From: Asterias rubens
Lineage: Eukaryota > Echinodermata > Asteroidea > Forcipulatida > Asteriidae
Assembly (NCBI RefSeq): GCF_902459465.1
Contig: NC_047068.1
Coordinates: 21,661,195-21,725,194 of the forward strand
Reading direction: 5' to 3'
Length of the DNA: 64,000 bases
Shown here: positions 33,152-47,312 of the stretch, in pieces
How positions within the stretch are numbered: the stretch's first letter is position 1
How the letters are laid out: every line of letters begins with the position of its first letter
Notes under the pieces: generated by a model
What the model was told of the DNA's origin: nothing
Database searches by the model: none
Seen by the model: the letters and a program-made list of their open reading frames with translations, nothing else
Position numbers and translations under genes: made by a program

Positions 33152-34810
33152 GGTTACATGTTTGAGACTAAGTTCCCTTTAAGCTTCATGCATGAAATAG
33201 TGGCCTGTTTATTTCCCTATGATTTCCTCTTTTCCATACGTTTTCCACTATAAGTTCACATAAAGGTTTACATGCTGTTTAGACTATCGAGGATGTTATT
33301 GACACGTGGAGGGTGTATCTTCATCTTTAATATGAAAACAAATATTGTAATCAGCATGAAGAGATAGACACACATTTTGTTTGTGTCCTCTCATGGGTTC
33401 GGTTTGGCCGCCGTTTTGTTCGCAAACATACGTCTGTATGATTGTTTATAAACATTATTGACAATGACGACATGCAAGTCTCTTTAAAATTAAGGACAAT
33501 GAAATAAATAATGTATTTGATGGTCAATGCTGCCTTATGGTCCGTCCACAGTATCACCCTTCGATATTATAAATTTCCATTAATTTAAAAAAGTTTAATT
33601 GTGGACGAACTGCAGTTTATGTGATGCGTATAACTGGAATAGCATGATGAGGCATAAAGTGTACATTTATGAACGAGGCATTATTATTCAAATTTGAACA
33701 TTGTCCATTAATTTGTGGTTATTTTCTAGCCAATGTGCACGAAATGCATCTGGGTATATACGATGGAAGTTGACCCACATAAAAATACTGTAAACCTTAA
33801 TGTGACACCGTATAAACTCATTCGTCGTGCACAAACGAACAGACCTTTCTTTTGAACGCCACAGCCCCGAGAAAACTATTATGGAAAGTCACAAATGCAA
33901 ATCAAAAAAAAAAGTTCACTACTTTTTGTTATTAAACATTTATGTTGATTTTGTTGTAAATAAACAACAAATTATGAGAGCTGTTTTATTGATTGACAGA
34001 TTGCAGAAAATGTTGAATTTGATTAAAACATTTACTAACATTCGGCTGACCATGCCAACCAGGGCGGTTTGTTTATCAACAGAGGAAATTTCTACCAAGT
34101 TCAATTTAGCATTGTGAGCCGATGAGTGGCGATGACGGTTACCCTTATGTTTTGTCACTATAGGAAAAACCCTTTTTTTATCTGTGTGCTCACAGTCACT
34201 GTGGTTTCCTGGAACTTACTCTGCGGTTCACAAGTACTCGTAAACACGAGCTCATTAAGTGTAAATAATATTGTCTCAGTTATAAACAATGATGTGTCAT
34301 CCGTTCATATGGATCTGTTTACATCAGCGATGATGTCTTTCAGCGAGTGTTGTTGCCTATAGAGCTCTTTTCACACGGCAGCATTTTAGCAGGGATATTG
34401 ATCTAATTTCAGCATTGTTTTGATGACCAATTGATCACGAACTTTGTTTTTGTTATTTGTTGGGCTATATACCAAGTGAGAATACTGGTCTGTGACAATT
34501 ACCAAACATATCCATAATTAAGTTGAAAGTCTGGCGAATCCGTGTAGGCCTATACTCGAACTTTGGAACCCGGTTAAGTGCGCTATTTTTCATAAAACAC
34601 ATTCTAAAAACGGACACCTAAAGTTCAAAATCATGTAGGTAAAGTCTAAAGTTAGTTTGTATGGGTAATAATTGGGGTGGGTTAGGGAGCAGATCCGATT
34701 ATTCCAGATTTCCATCAGAAAAATAGACATTTTGTTGCAGGTTAATGATTCAACAAAGATAAGTATAGAATATTTAAATGCAATGGTCAAAACAGTTTTT
34801 TTTTTAGTGT
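33152..34810. other. intergenic, no gene supported
   Basis: A+T-rich DNA without recognisable exons or known repeats of any length. Confidence 0.4.
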
Positions 34811-35146
34811 TTAAAGGCACTGGACACTATTGGTAATAATTACTCAAAATAAAAACGTACTTGGTAATATTTTAATAAGCAATGGAGAGCTGTTGATAGT
34901 ATAAACCATTGTGAGAAACGATCGACTCCCTCTTTATTAAGGTATAGGTTTTCGAGAAAGAGGCTCTCACCCAAATAAAAAAGGACTTCAACGCTGGACA
35001 TCTGGTACACACAAATTTGTGCAACAAGGTTGTTTTTCCTTCATTACTCTCTTGCAACTGCGATGACAGATTCCAAATTTTCATTTGTTTGTGTTTTTAT
35101 ACACCAAGTGAGAATAGTGTTTACCAAAGGTGTCCAGTGCCTTTAA
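34811..35146 (-). mobile_element. MITE family A, full copy 7 with TTAA flanks
   Basis: TTAA, then AGGCACTGGACACTATTGGT at the left; GTGTCCAGTGCCT then TTAA at the right. It is inverted relative to copies 1-6. 336 bp. Confidence 0.9.
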
Positions 35147-35477
35147 ATACAATTGTCAAGTCAGGTTTTTGTTGTTGTTGTTTTTTGTTTTTTGTTTTTT
35201 TTTGCAAGCAACTCGGATACATTTTTTATCGCTTCCGGAGAAACTACCGTTTGATTACGTCATTTCTGGATGTATGAAAGCAGTTGCAAAACTGAATTTA
35301 ATTATACTCCATTATTTGTGCAGGCTATATTTAGAACTGAAACGTATCTTTACGAAAACAACCCGTATCATATTCGGACAATATTTTCCAGGTGTATTCT
35401 TGGAGATCAAACCAGGAAACACAGACCTGAAATAGAAGAAAGATTTTCTTTGTATCCAGGCCTTGATACGGGTTCAG

Positions 35478-35879
35478 AAAGGCACTGGACACCTTTGGTA
35501 TATTGTCAGAGACCAGTGTTCTCTCTTCGTGTGTCTTAACAAATGCACAAAATAACAAACCTGTGAAAATGTTGACTCAATTGGTCTTCGAAGTTGGAGG
35601 AGAATGCAATGAAGAAAAAAAACATCCCGTTTACACAAAATTGTGTGATTTCATTTCAGATGCACTAAAAAGGCTTCAGTGATGTTATTAAAGTCTTATA
35701 GTCTTAAAACATTTTAGTGAAAAAAAATCATCTTTCCAAAAAATGATGTTACTTCAGAGGGAGCCATTTTTCACTATATATGTTTTATAATATCAACAGT
35801 TCTACATTGCTCGTTACCAAGTAAGTTTTTAAGCTGACAACTATTTTGAATAATTCCAAATATATTGTCCAGAGCCTTT
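35478..35879 (+). repeat. MITE family A, copy 8
   Basis: AAAGGCACTGGACACCTTTG on the left; TGTCCAGAGCCTTT on the right. Confidence 0.85.
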
Positions 35880-37970
35880 CATGGTTGACCCGTCATTTTG
35901 ACCGGAACAACGAATATTTTGAACAACTGTATATGCTTTTTCCTATGGCAAAAGACAAGGTCCAATTACACAAGAAACACAATACTTTTTTTTGGCAACT
36001 CGTTGAAGAAGGTTTCACTTCTATATGCTTTGTGTGAAGGTGGATATGAGTTTTATAGTTTTCATATATCTGTTGATTATATTGATAAAGTATTGGGTTA
36101 ACAAAATAACAAAAGCTGAAAGTGCACGATTATGAACTGAACGACGTTAGGTTGAAAAGGAAGTTGCAAACCACAAAACAAAAAATTAAGTCAGTTTGCA
36201 TTGGCCCCACCAGCTAATATATTCATCTATATAGCTTTAAAAAATATATATATTATTATGAATAGGCTACTACATACGTTTAAATCTTTAGTTTACGCAG
36301 TTTCGTATACTTTGTTCGAGAGGGCCATTCAGCAAAACAATTATTGTGGTGAGGGAAAACCCCGCCCATCATTCATTGATAATAGTAAAGAGTAAACTTC
36401 CGAAGTTAAAATTATATGCTTTTTGTGGCTTTTTGCCGATGAATAATCCACTTGTTTACTTTTCTTTCGGGATGTATTATAATGGGGTATTATTATTGCA
36501 ATTATATTAGGCTTTTTGTATTAAATTTCGAAACTTGGTTGACTTAACACTGGTTATGATAACGCTGTTCTATTTCACAATAGCTCAACTTTTATTGCGA
36601 AATATAACATAACCACTGTGTGCAAAGGGCACAGTATAAAAATCAATGTGTTGTATATTTTAATGGAAAAACACTGGGCTGCACGGCACATTTGGGGATT
36701 GAAAGAACAGCAGAAGGGAAACTTACGTTTCATCGGCCATAATTTGTTGGTTACTCATTCAAATCTATTTGTAACCAAACCGAGGCTGGGATGAATAGGT
36801 CGGACAACAATAACAAACAAATAATAGGTTAGCGGTGATTTTATGGTAAGAAAAATAAAATGTTGAATATAACGTTTTCAATTCGACGTTTCGATCAGTA
36901 TGCTCAATAACATGTCATTGACATAGGCCTACACTATAATTATCGGGTCGTTTATTTTGTACCGTACTCACAGTGTACATGTACATGTACATGTACGTAC
37001 ATTTACACCAGGGGGAGCCTATGTTGAGAAAAAGAATAGTAAACCAGCTCAGTCTTAATCCTTTTCCCGGTTATGAGATGATCTGCTGCGTATTTGCACT
37101 GATGGTGACGTCAGTAATTTGTAAACACTGCTTCGGTATGGGCAGTGCCTATTTCTTCTGCACTTGTTGGCTGTCACGTGTACAGCAGGACTTTGTTTAT
37201 CAACACTCAGAGAGGGCATTCAGAGGGCATTGGAGTCCAATTTGTTTGTACCCCAATTGTTTGCGAAGATAATTAATTGTGTTTTTTCATGCACTTTGAC
37301 TTGTTGGTGACCTGCACTAAGGAGGTATAACCATGTGTGTACAGAGATTGGAAGACACAATCTCGAGATTATATCATTAGATCATAGATATAATACACGT
37401 TTTAGGATATTGGGATATTCCTGCTTTCGTCTATTGTTGTAAATGTTATGGTAATTGACGCATAGGCCTTGTCTTGAGTCATACAATATCATTTCAAAAT
37501 GTTGAACGCACCATGTTAAAGATATATTTATTTAAGATTAAACATAATACACACCAGCTGCTATGATCGATGTTTATATACTTTGAAAAGTTACAAGTTA
37601 TCGTGGAGCAAACACTGGTATATGCATGGTTTTTATTTCGGGTGGTTGGGGGGGGGGCAGCTACCTCACGGAGTCGTCGAACGTGATACCTCCATGCCAG
37701 CCGTCACTTGCCTTGGTGCCCTGAGGGCGCCCTTTACCAATGGAAAAAATACCTTGGTGCCCCTTTGCCCTTTCAAAAACGATCAGCATACAGGGGGGGG
37801 GGGCTAATAGCCATCCATCATAACCTTTTTGCGCTTATATGACCAGAATGAGTTATCTGCGTCACAATTTTATTGATTTGTGCAAATCATTATGATGAGA
37901 AACTGGCTGTTGCCAGCTTAGTATTTATACCCCCCCAACAGGTCCCTTGTTGATTGAAAGATATCATCTT
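35880..37970. other. intergenic, no gene supported
   Basis: A short GTACAT run lies at about 36975-36998. The segment at about 37685-37800 (CTTGCCTTGGTGCCCTGAG) belongs to repeat family K. No exon is recognised. Confidence 0.45.
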
Positions 37971-38232
37971 AACAAACAAACAAACAAACAAACAAACAAA
38001 CAAACAAACAAACAAACAAACAAACAAACCAACAAACAAACAAACAAACAAACAAACAAACAAACAAACAAACAAACAAAGAAACAAACAAACAAACAAA
38101 CAAACAAAAAAACCTGCAAACAAACGAACAAACAAACAAACAAACAAACAAACAAACAAACAAACAAACAAACAAACAAACAAACAAACAAACAAACAAA
38201 CAAACAAACAAACAAATAAGCAAACAAACAAG
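37971..38232. repeat. (AAAC)n microsatellite, about 260 bp
   Basis: Nearly pure CAAA repeats with a few substitutions. All frames are open (KQTN or VCLF repeats) and are not genes. Confidence 0.97.
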
Positions 38233-38507
38233 CAGCTCAGTGACTTTTGGCCTAGTTTTATCACGAGTACCTACACGTGTGTTCCATATTATACCTGTAC
38301 ATTTTTCCTTACGGACGTGATTACATAATGGGCATACACCGCGCTATGGAGATAGTAATTCGGTACAAGGTCATTTTAGTTGTTGTTGTTGCTCCCGAAC
38401 CTCCGATTATCTACTCCACGGCAGTAGAATACAGTAAGACAGTTCCCTAAGAACAACTCTACCTGGCAAGTAGATACACACATGGCGTTACCGCAAACCA
38501 AATATAC

Positions 38508-38508
38508 G

Positions 38509-38566
<58 letters not shown>

Positions 38567-38568
38567 CG
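38508..38568. repeat. (GTT)n microsatellite, about 20 units
   Basis: Uninterrupted GTT repeats of about 60 bp. Shorter runs of the same triplet occur at about 41035 and 43792. Confidence 0.97.
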
Positions 38569-39861
38569 TCCATGTTTTCTCAAATCAAACCAATAGGGCA
38601 AGGAATCAAACATTGATATAATTAGTTTTTATGGACCATTAATAAAACTGTACAGATTAATACTATGTCCTACTCTATATTTCCTTCATCACCCTATTAT
38701 ACCATAGAGATAGAACTCCTGCATGATTATACAAACCAGTAGTAGTGAAGGCATACGGAATATTAGTGTTCCATTTACTGTTTTTTTTTTAAATTATAAA
38801 TAAGCCTTTTTGTTGTCACACCGAAGCCCATGTTTTTAGCACTGCATTGCACTTCGCAAACGTACCATGGTTGTATTCGTAAGTTCGTAAGTTGTTTATG
38901 TCAACGCAAGACTTTTTTTAAAGGGGAAAACAGTACTTTGACTCAGTTTTAGTGCGTAATTCTTTAACGGTAACTTCTGCTATAAACACAAAAGTTTCTA
39001 TTATTGAATATAATGAGACTGTTTCTAAATACTGTTCTTCATGGTTAGGCCCCCCCCCCCTATCAATTAAGTTCAAACGGAACAATGCCTCTGTCAAAAA
39101 AAGATGAAATGTCATATCTTTTACGATTTTCTTTGTTATCATTTTGTAACCAAGGCAACGGTAATTACAAAATCATGTCAAAACGGTGCCACGTAAATCC
39201 AAATTTCAAAAGACACGTTTTAGCAGTAAATATTGCTTTCTGCTAAGCAACAATAAGCAGTACAGCAATCACAGATGCTAGATGTGAAATGGTATTTTAG
39301 CTGATATACCTTATCCCGGTAAGGATTTATTTGTTGTGCTTAGCTAGTTTTGGGGCTCACACAACAACCTCGAAAAACCATGCTTCGACCCCACGATACC
39401 GGTCTTTCCAGTGCCGGCTCGGAAAACATCGTATCTGCCTTGCGCAAACGAGTGTCTTGCCACTCAAACATACAATAAATGAAACATGATACACAATTTG
39501 TATATTCTTGTCACATACAATTTTATTTAGTTCATATCGAACGTAATGGTAAATATCTACATGTAAAAAATAAACAGTTGTAAATAATTATTTGTCCATC
39601 AAATAATACAATAATCTATCCACTATAATAGTAAACCAGATAAATGTATTAAAAATCCCAATACCCTTGTTCACCACACAAACGGAGTAGAAATCGCATA
39701 ATTTGTTTTCTCTGTCTTCTGATGAAAAGAAAAGTTCAATCAGTTTTTTTTAATTCATACAAGGGTTAGATGGATTATTAGTGCACTGCTACAATGTAAT
39801 GGAAAAGAACCCATCCAGAGAGAAGTTAGCCATAGAAAAGATTATTGCCCAATCTGTAGAC

Positions 39862-40251
39862 TTAAAGGAACACATTGCCTTGGATCGGTCGAGTTGGTCT
39901 TTGAAAAGTGTTTGTAACCGTTTGGTATAAAATGCATATGATTAGAAAGATGTTGTAAAAGTAGAATACAATGATCCACACAAACATGCCTCGAAATTGC
40001 ACGGTTTTCTTTTTACCTCGTCGACTCACACGGTCGGCCATTTACGGGAGTCAAATTTTTGACTCCCATAAATGGCCGACCGTGTTAGGTTGCACAGTAA
40101 AAGGAAAACCACGCAATTTCGAGGCAAACTTGTGTGGATCATTGTATTCTACTTTTAAAACATCGTTTCAACCATACGCATTTTATAAAAAACGGTTACA
40201 AACGCTTTTCATAGACCAACTCGTCCCATCCAAGGCAACGTGTTCCTTTAA
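39862..40251. mobile_element. MITE family B, full hairpin copy flanked by TTAA
   Basis: TTAA, then AGGAACACATTGCCTTGG; inverted end AACGTGTTCCT then TTAA. The central palindrome is near ATTTTTGACTCCCATAAATG. 390 bp. Confidence 0.9.
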
Positions 40252-43200
40252 AATATCACTTATCCCTTATTATAGGTCGAATCATTGTTATGTCTCTTCA
40301 TACAGGCCATTATTGTTATTGATACAATAACAGTTGTTTATAATACAAGCAGCAGCAACCTTATACAGAAATATAGAGGGTGTGGAGGGGGTATATTTCA
40401 ATAACATTTTCAAATAATTAATTACTGACAAAACATTTCAACCTTCTTGGTAGAAAATGCACCAACTCACAAAAGCAGATTTGTATCATCCCTTTAATAT
40501 TCAAGGGCCCAAGCAAATTTGAAAACAGTTCTAAATTTGCTAAAGAACCATTCGATCACACACGAAGTGTCTACATTGTCATGTGGTTGCGAATTCAAAC
40601 TGATCTCAATTTCCTGACATTTAAATCATTACGCATGGCAGACTCGTGAATTTACTCGAACCTCATCGGTAATGAATGATTTGTGTATGTTGTGGGGGGG
40701 GGGGGGGGCTGGCGGGGGTCCATGTTCCTATCAAGGTTAAAATTCAACAGTTTCAATGCTGAACATTTAGCAAATCACTCATTTTAACCGAGGCCAGCGG
40801 ACAAAGGAAGTTGAAAATGATGAAGGATAAGCTGAACCCATTTCCTTTCATTTTGGTTTAGCTTTCACTTCAACAACAATCTTAAAGGGATAATATATTA
40901 TCAGCTTTAAAAAAAAAGTATTGTTTTCATCAACTGCTATTCAGTCCTAGAGGATAGGTGTTTGCATTACATTACACACAGAGTGTTCCTTTAATTTGAT
41001 AATGTGTAATGTTACTCATTGATTGTGCCCATGTTGTTGTTGTTGTTGTTGTTGTTATTGTTAGCATTTTAAATGATTTTGTGTACATTCAGCCATCCTC
41101 GTTTTAAATGAAGAAACTTAGAGTGAAACAAAATTTAACGATGAAATATTACTTCGAGTCGACTTCATACACATCAGTAAATTTATTGGACCATGTTCCA
41201 AGCCTAAACAAGTTTTTTGTTTTTCTCTATTAAAGACAGATCCGAGCTTAAATTGATAGACTGTATAGTGAGTTTAGATTAATATTCATTCTGATTTAAA
41301 TAACCAAAACATGTACAGCAGAGCAAAATGAGAACCCATTCTTGCAAAAGTAACAACTCTACCCTTGCAATAAACAGTCTATTGAGGTGTGTTTTATAAA
41401 GGGCCAATTGTCAGTAGCAGACTATGTACAGTAAATAAAATACTAAGTAGTACTGACTGTTCAGTTCAACCAAAGGTCACTCTAACAGCATCTAGTTCAA
41501 TGGCATCATGCCATGAGGCTAGAGTTACACAAACACAAGAGTTAAAGCTGCATGCTGTATGGGTTGGCTTTTTACATGCAGAAAGCATTGGGTATTAAAC
41601 CTACGCAGTCCTTCATCAGTTGATTATTATTCAGGTCTAGAAAAGCTGTGCATGGGACTATTAGTCAGACTGAAAATGTGGTTTATTTGAGGTCAGACAG
41701 GCAATTAAAGGGGGTGACTTAGTCATCCTCAGGCTCTTATGGTTCATGTTGTTATTGTCGGGAAAGGAAACGACTATTCCCTGTATGGTACTACATCAAC
41801 TTTAAAGATTGACTATTTCTTGTTATTTGTGTGCGGAGATTATATATAAATTTACAGTACGATTAAAGATAAGGACTTTGCTCTATATAAAGTTGAAGTG
41901 CCCAAAACTGTAAAATGCTGTAAATATTCAGTTTTGCTTTCTAACAGCCACATGGATTTTGTCGCTCATTTCAAAAACACATCTTCATTTTCTTCCATGA
42001 ATGAACAGTGTATCTTCTGTGAGGTCCACATGTTAGAAAGGATGTTTTTCTCCCAAGAGAGTTAACGAATCATACCTTCGTTCGTAAAAACATCTGGCAC
42101 TTATGTCTTTGCGTGTATGTATAAATCAGATCTACATTAAAATTGCTATCGGGAGACTCATCTCTTGAAAGGGAAGGTACATCATTGGTAACTAAATTAC
42201 AAAATCCTGAGGTATTTTTGGAGGTATTTTTGTAAAAGTATGAATCATACTGGGAACGCATTATCTGTCTGAGCCGAGCTTGTCTGCCTGCCTGAGTTTA
42301 TGACCTCGTGTAGATTCCATTCCAGAAAAAAACCACCTCAAAATACTTAGTCAAGTGAGATTGCAAAGAATTGCAGTAAAACCTTTTCGCCGTTTTCTCA
42401 ACAAACTCTAAAAACTCCAATTATCAGGTGCTATTTGATTTTTAATAGATATATTTCATGCCAACTAAGAAATTGGACTGAAAGATTAAGAAAGCTAAAT
42501 CTAGCAATACATGTCTTGCTCTGTTGACGAAACTGACTTTCTTCCCCAAAACAAAAATTGTATTTGGAAATCTTTGTTCCAACCCACAACACCAACAGTA
42601 ACATGCCTGAATTTTCATTTTTTTGTCATGGATACACAACTCAAGGCACCTACCAAGATAGCAGCCAGTACACTTGAGCAATGCTCCTAACACGAAATTC
42701 AAGGTTTGGTTTTCCAATGAAGAAAAGGTAAACCATTACATGCACAAAATGGTAGGAGTGTATTGAATAAACTCCCAAATAATTATTGTATGACTACCCC
42801 ACTTGATCAAAATAGGCCTTTAAAATACAGTGTACTCGGTTATAGTGAACACATTTCTACGTTGATAGTGAAACTAGTTTTTTTTTTAGGCAAAATGCTC
42901 AAGCACACTTAAAAATGTGTGAGAATTGAGTTCTTTAGATGTTTAAGAAAGTACAGGAAGTTTTCAGAGACTTTAAGACAATGTTCTGACATTGCTGGTT
43001 ATGAAATAATTGCGCCATTACTTTCCATGTTTACCCCATCCAAGAAAAATGATGATTACAGGAAAATATCTTTGTTAAAAATCAAAAGGCTTGACAAAAT
43101 TGTCAGTTGACTTAATTAGTAATTTTAATTCTGCTAATTTATTCTCATGACATTATATTCAACATGGTTTTTGTCAAAAGCTTTACTGTCTAGTTTACAT

Positions 43201-43851
43201 CGCAAGTATGAACACAAAGATATTGTACTGGTACAAAATTGTTAACACAAATTTTTACAAAATTATAATAGTTCGAACACAGTTAAGCGTTTAAGGAACA
43301 AATTTTACATAAGTTCAACCTCCTCATTGGTTGAAATTGGTTTACTTTTTATAGTGTAACATAATTTAAATTCATACTGAAAAATGCACTATTTTTCTTC
43401 GCTACATGGATGCACTGCATGCCAATGCTGTATTTTAAAATGTATAAATAGGCAATAGCTCTAAAGTGCAATTCATATACAAAAACAGGGGGTAGGGGGA
43501 CTATTAACGAACGGTACAATTAAAAAAAATTACTTCTTTCTTCGTCCTGAGAAAAAAAGACACCAGAAAAATCAACAAAGAGCGAAAAAAATACTGTCTT
43601 CAAACTTTTCTGAGGTCTCGTTTTTGTACACTCCTTTCTGGGTCACATTGTTGCTCCTCATTCTTGGCAAAACAACTGCAGCTGCACAATTCCAAAACAC
43701 ATAGGAAGATGAACAAATCCCTTCAGATTCACCTTCGCATGCCGTGTTCCATTTTCCCCCATATCGGAGAGGCCAATCACTCGGGTCGTGTTGTTGTTGT
43801 TGTTGTTTTTACCCCCTGCGACATCTTTACAGTGTTTTTGGGGGGCCAATC
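40252..43851. other. non-coding DNA downstream of UBALD, possible long 3' UTR
   Basis: No coding exon is recognised. UBALD transcripts run leftward into this DNA, so part may be its 3' UTR. I could not place the polyadenylation site: several complementary AATAAA motifs exist, including near 39523. A G-tract lies at about 40696. Confidence 0.35.
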
Positions 43852-44703
<852 letters not shown>

Positions 44704-44787
44704 TTATCTCTCCGACCGTTACCGACAACAGCTCGGAAAACACGACTCAGATCTCTGAACTAGACGACGGCGCGGTTTATTGACACA

Positions 44788-44827
44788 TGACGTCAGAGCC
44801 AGGGAGTGGTTTCAAGCCTCTGATTGG
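44788..44827 (-). promoter_or_regulatory. CRE and CCAAT motifs upstream of UBALD
   Basis: A perfect cAMP-response element TGACGTCA lies at 44788-44795, about 105 bp upstream of the UBALD start, and a CCAAT box (complement of GATTGG, 44822-44827) about 30 bp further. Spacing and orientation fit a proximal promoter reading left. Binding is inferred. Confidence 0.5.
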
Positions 44828-44959
44828 TCAGTGCCTTAAGATGACGTGGATCGCACCATATTTTCAAGGGGAGGCCCTGTTTATTGATTGGATCCTGTTT
44901 TGTTATGATTTTTCGCTCGGGGTTTGGCCAGCAGGAAATAAAGTCGTGCTTATTTATTG

Positions 44960-47140
44960 TAGTCGGCTAATGAAAAAGGTGTTGTTTTGTTATTTATTCT
45001 CATGGGAAAGGCCTGTTCAAAAAGGTAATGAAATAATTTTTGGGGGAAAAATTGTTTGAGTTTTCTTCAGTTAACCTCACCAAACCAGGACCCAACTGGA
45101 TATTAATAACTGAATTGTTTTCGTTGCAGAATAATAAAAAACATACACAAACACACACACACACAAATTATATATGCACCATGTGGGTAACGTAATTTAA
45201 AATGTGTCCGATACCAGCGCGTTTGTGTGTAAACAACACAAGTCTTGGCAAGGTCGTGGGGAAACGTTTTGCATATTAAACCAACATAAATTTGGCATGT
45301 TGCCAAGCATGACTTTGCGGTGGACATTCCTTGAAATTGTTTATAAACAAATGCTAGGATTGGGCGATAATAATGGATATTTTGACCTCCGCTGTTTTAA
45401 ATGTACGAGCGCTTGTTGTGGCGTTTCCCTAAACATGTCTTTGTCTAGTCTACATACACCACCACCGTGGAGGGAGGGTTCAATTTGCGATATCAGTTTT
45501 ATTTAAATTAATGTGTGCATCTCCTTTCTGGAGTAGAGTGGTTTGTTATGAAGGTTGACAACTGGAGATGTGGGAAAATAGAATTAGCTCTTGAAACTGT
45601 TTACCAACCAACTCTAAGGGACACTATAATAATGTATTAATTAGAACAAACTAAATTATAAGCCTAGCTTTTCGACACTTTCTATTTTTCGCCTTTGGGC
45701 TGTGATCGAAACTTTAGGCCTAAAGATTTAATTTGTTGTACAGAAGAAAACAAAAACACGTACATCGAAAATGTATAATATAGCGACGAATGATCAGTAA
45801 ATAAAACAGTAAAAAAGAATGCAACTGATGCGAGGAACCCTTTTTTTCTCGTTGACTTTTCTGAAATCAAAGAAGCTCAAGGAAGGAAAGATAGATAGAT
45901 AGATGAGTGCATGTAACAGGTTATAAAACATCAATATACTTTATTAAATTCATTTCTATTTATTTGCTTGTCTAAATTATAGTTTATATATTTTTTGTTT
46001 ATTAATCGAGTAGTTGTTTTGATTGCTTTGATTTATATTTAATCATCTGTTTGTTGATGTAAGAGTATTATAGTGGAAAAGGAGATTGCTTGAACTTTTT
46101 CGTTGCTTGACCTATTTTTGGTTAAATCCATCCCTATATTGAATTATTTGTTGCTTTATCTCTTTTTACATCTACTTTTCTAATTATTTATTCATTTATT
46201 TGTTAATACTTTTTATTTATATTTTTTAATTAACTATTTATTTGTTTATTTATTTATTTGCTATTCGCTTGTCTAAATTCTGGTTTTGGTTTTGTTATTT
46301 TAAATTGTGCTTTGTGTATACAGGTTGTTTATATTTATATTTATTTCAAATTATTATTATTTTTTTCCAAAGAGAGTATTAAATACATGTATATATAGTG
46401 TGTTTGCCTCACTATGTGACTGGATTAACAGGCTTTCGAGCTATACGGTGTTGATCCTGGCCATCACATTAGGGTTGCTTGTAATTTCCTGTGCCCTTAC
46501 TGTTTGTCTTGCTTTGTACTTATAATCTATTTGACATACTGTCTGCTTGTATTTATAATTGGTTAGTGGCCAAATAAAGAATAAGAATAAAGAAGAAAAA
46601 GAAGAAGAGAAAAAAAACTAGGTGAATGGATGGGTGACGAACGAACAAAATCACGCCGGAGGATATAACCTGTTGAGCTGTTTGTGATTAAAAATTTAAA
46701 ACCACCACGCACACAAACAACTGCTTTAATACTTGAATTCGATCGGAATTCCAAAGTTCTTACCAATTATTATATTACAATTTACGATCTCATGCTTGTT
46801 TTTGCGACAAATCACCTAATAATAGGTTTTTAAGACCAACAAAAACCCACGTAGGCCTTTAGTGCGTAATATTATCCATTTAAAAAGTAACTATAATTTA
46901 GTTGCAAAGTTTCAATTTAATTGCGAAATATTTATCTTCAGCTTTCCTGTCAAATTAGACCACTAAGTCCTGTTAAGTTTTGACATAGGTTCAAACATGT
47001 TGCATGTAGAAATTATTTTTCTGAAATGATGGTAATTTCTGTGTTTCATTATTTTGGGACACTTTTAAACCCGCGGCCGCTGATGATGAGCTTTCGCTGC
47101 AGGCAGGCAAGAACAAGATAACAGAGCTGTTCAAGTGCGC
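44960..47140. other. intergenic between divergent UBALD and MGRN1
   Basis: A+T-rich DNA with (AC)n at about 45146, ATAG repeats at about 45890 and T/A-rich low-complexity sequence at about 45940-46400. No gene is recognised. Confidence 0.5.
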
Positions 47141-47204
47141 CCTCTCACGCGAAGAACGCAAAGCTAGTCCACTAGACGGACGACTGTTTCATGAGTTTGG
47201 TCAT

Positions 47205-47215
47205 GCGCCATTTTG
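47205..47215 (-). promoter_or_regulatory. YY1-like motif upstream of MGRN1
   Basis: The complement reads CAAAATGGCGC, about 100 bp upstream of the MGRN1 start codon and within a locally G+C-richer stretch. A proximal promoter role is inferred. Confidence 0.35.
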
Positions 47216-47312
47216 TTTATTTTTCACTTTGAGCGACGACAAAACTAATGTCACAAATTAAACGAATTTAAACCCCATTTCGTGGTCCAAGTGGTGACAA
47301 AGTGACTTCAGA

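Noticed and set aside
37890..38328. Open frames of KQTN and VCLF repeats
   Set aside because: Produced by the (AAAC)n microsatellite in every frame.
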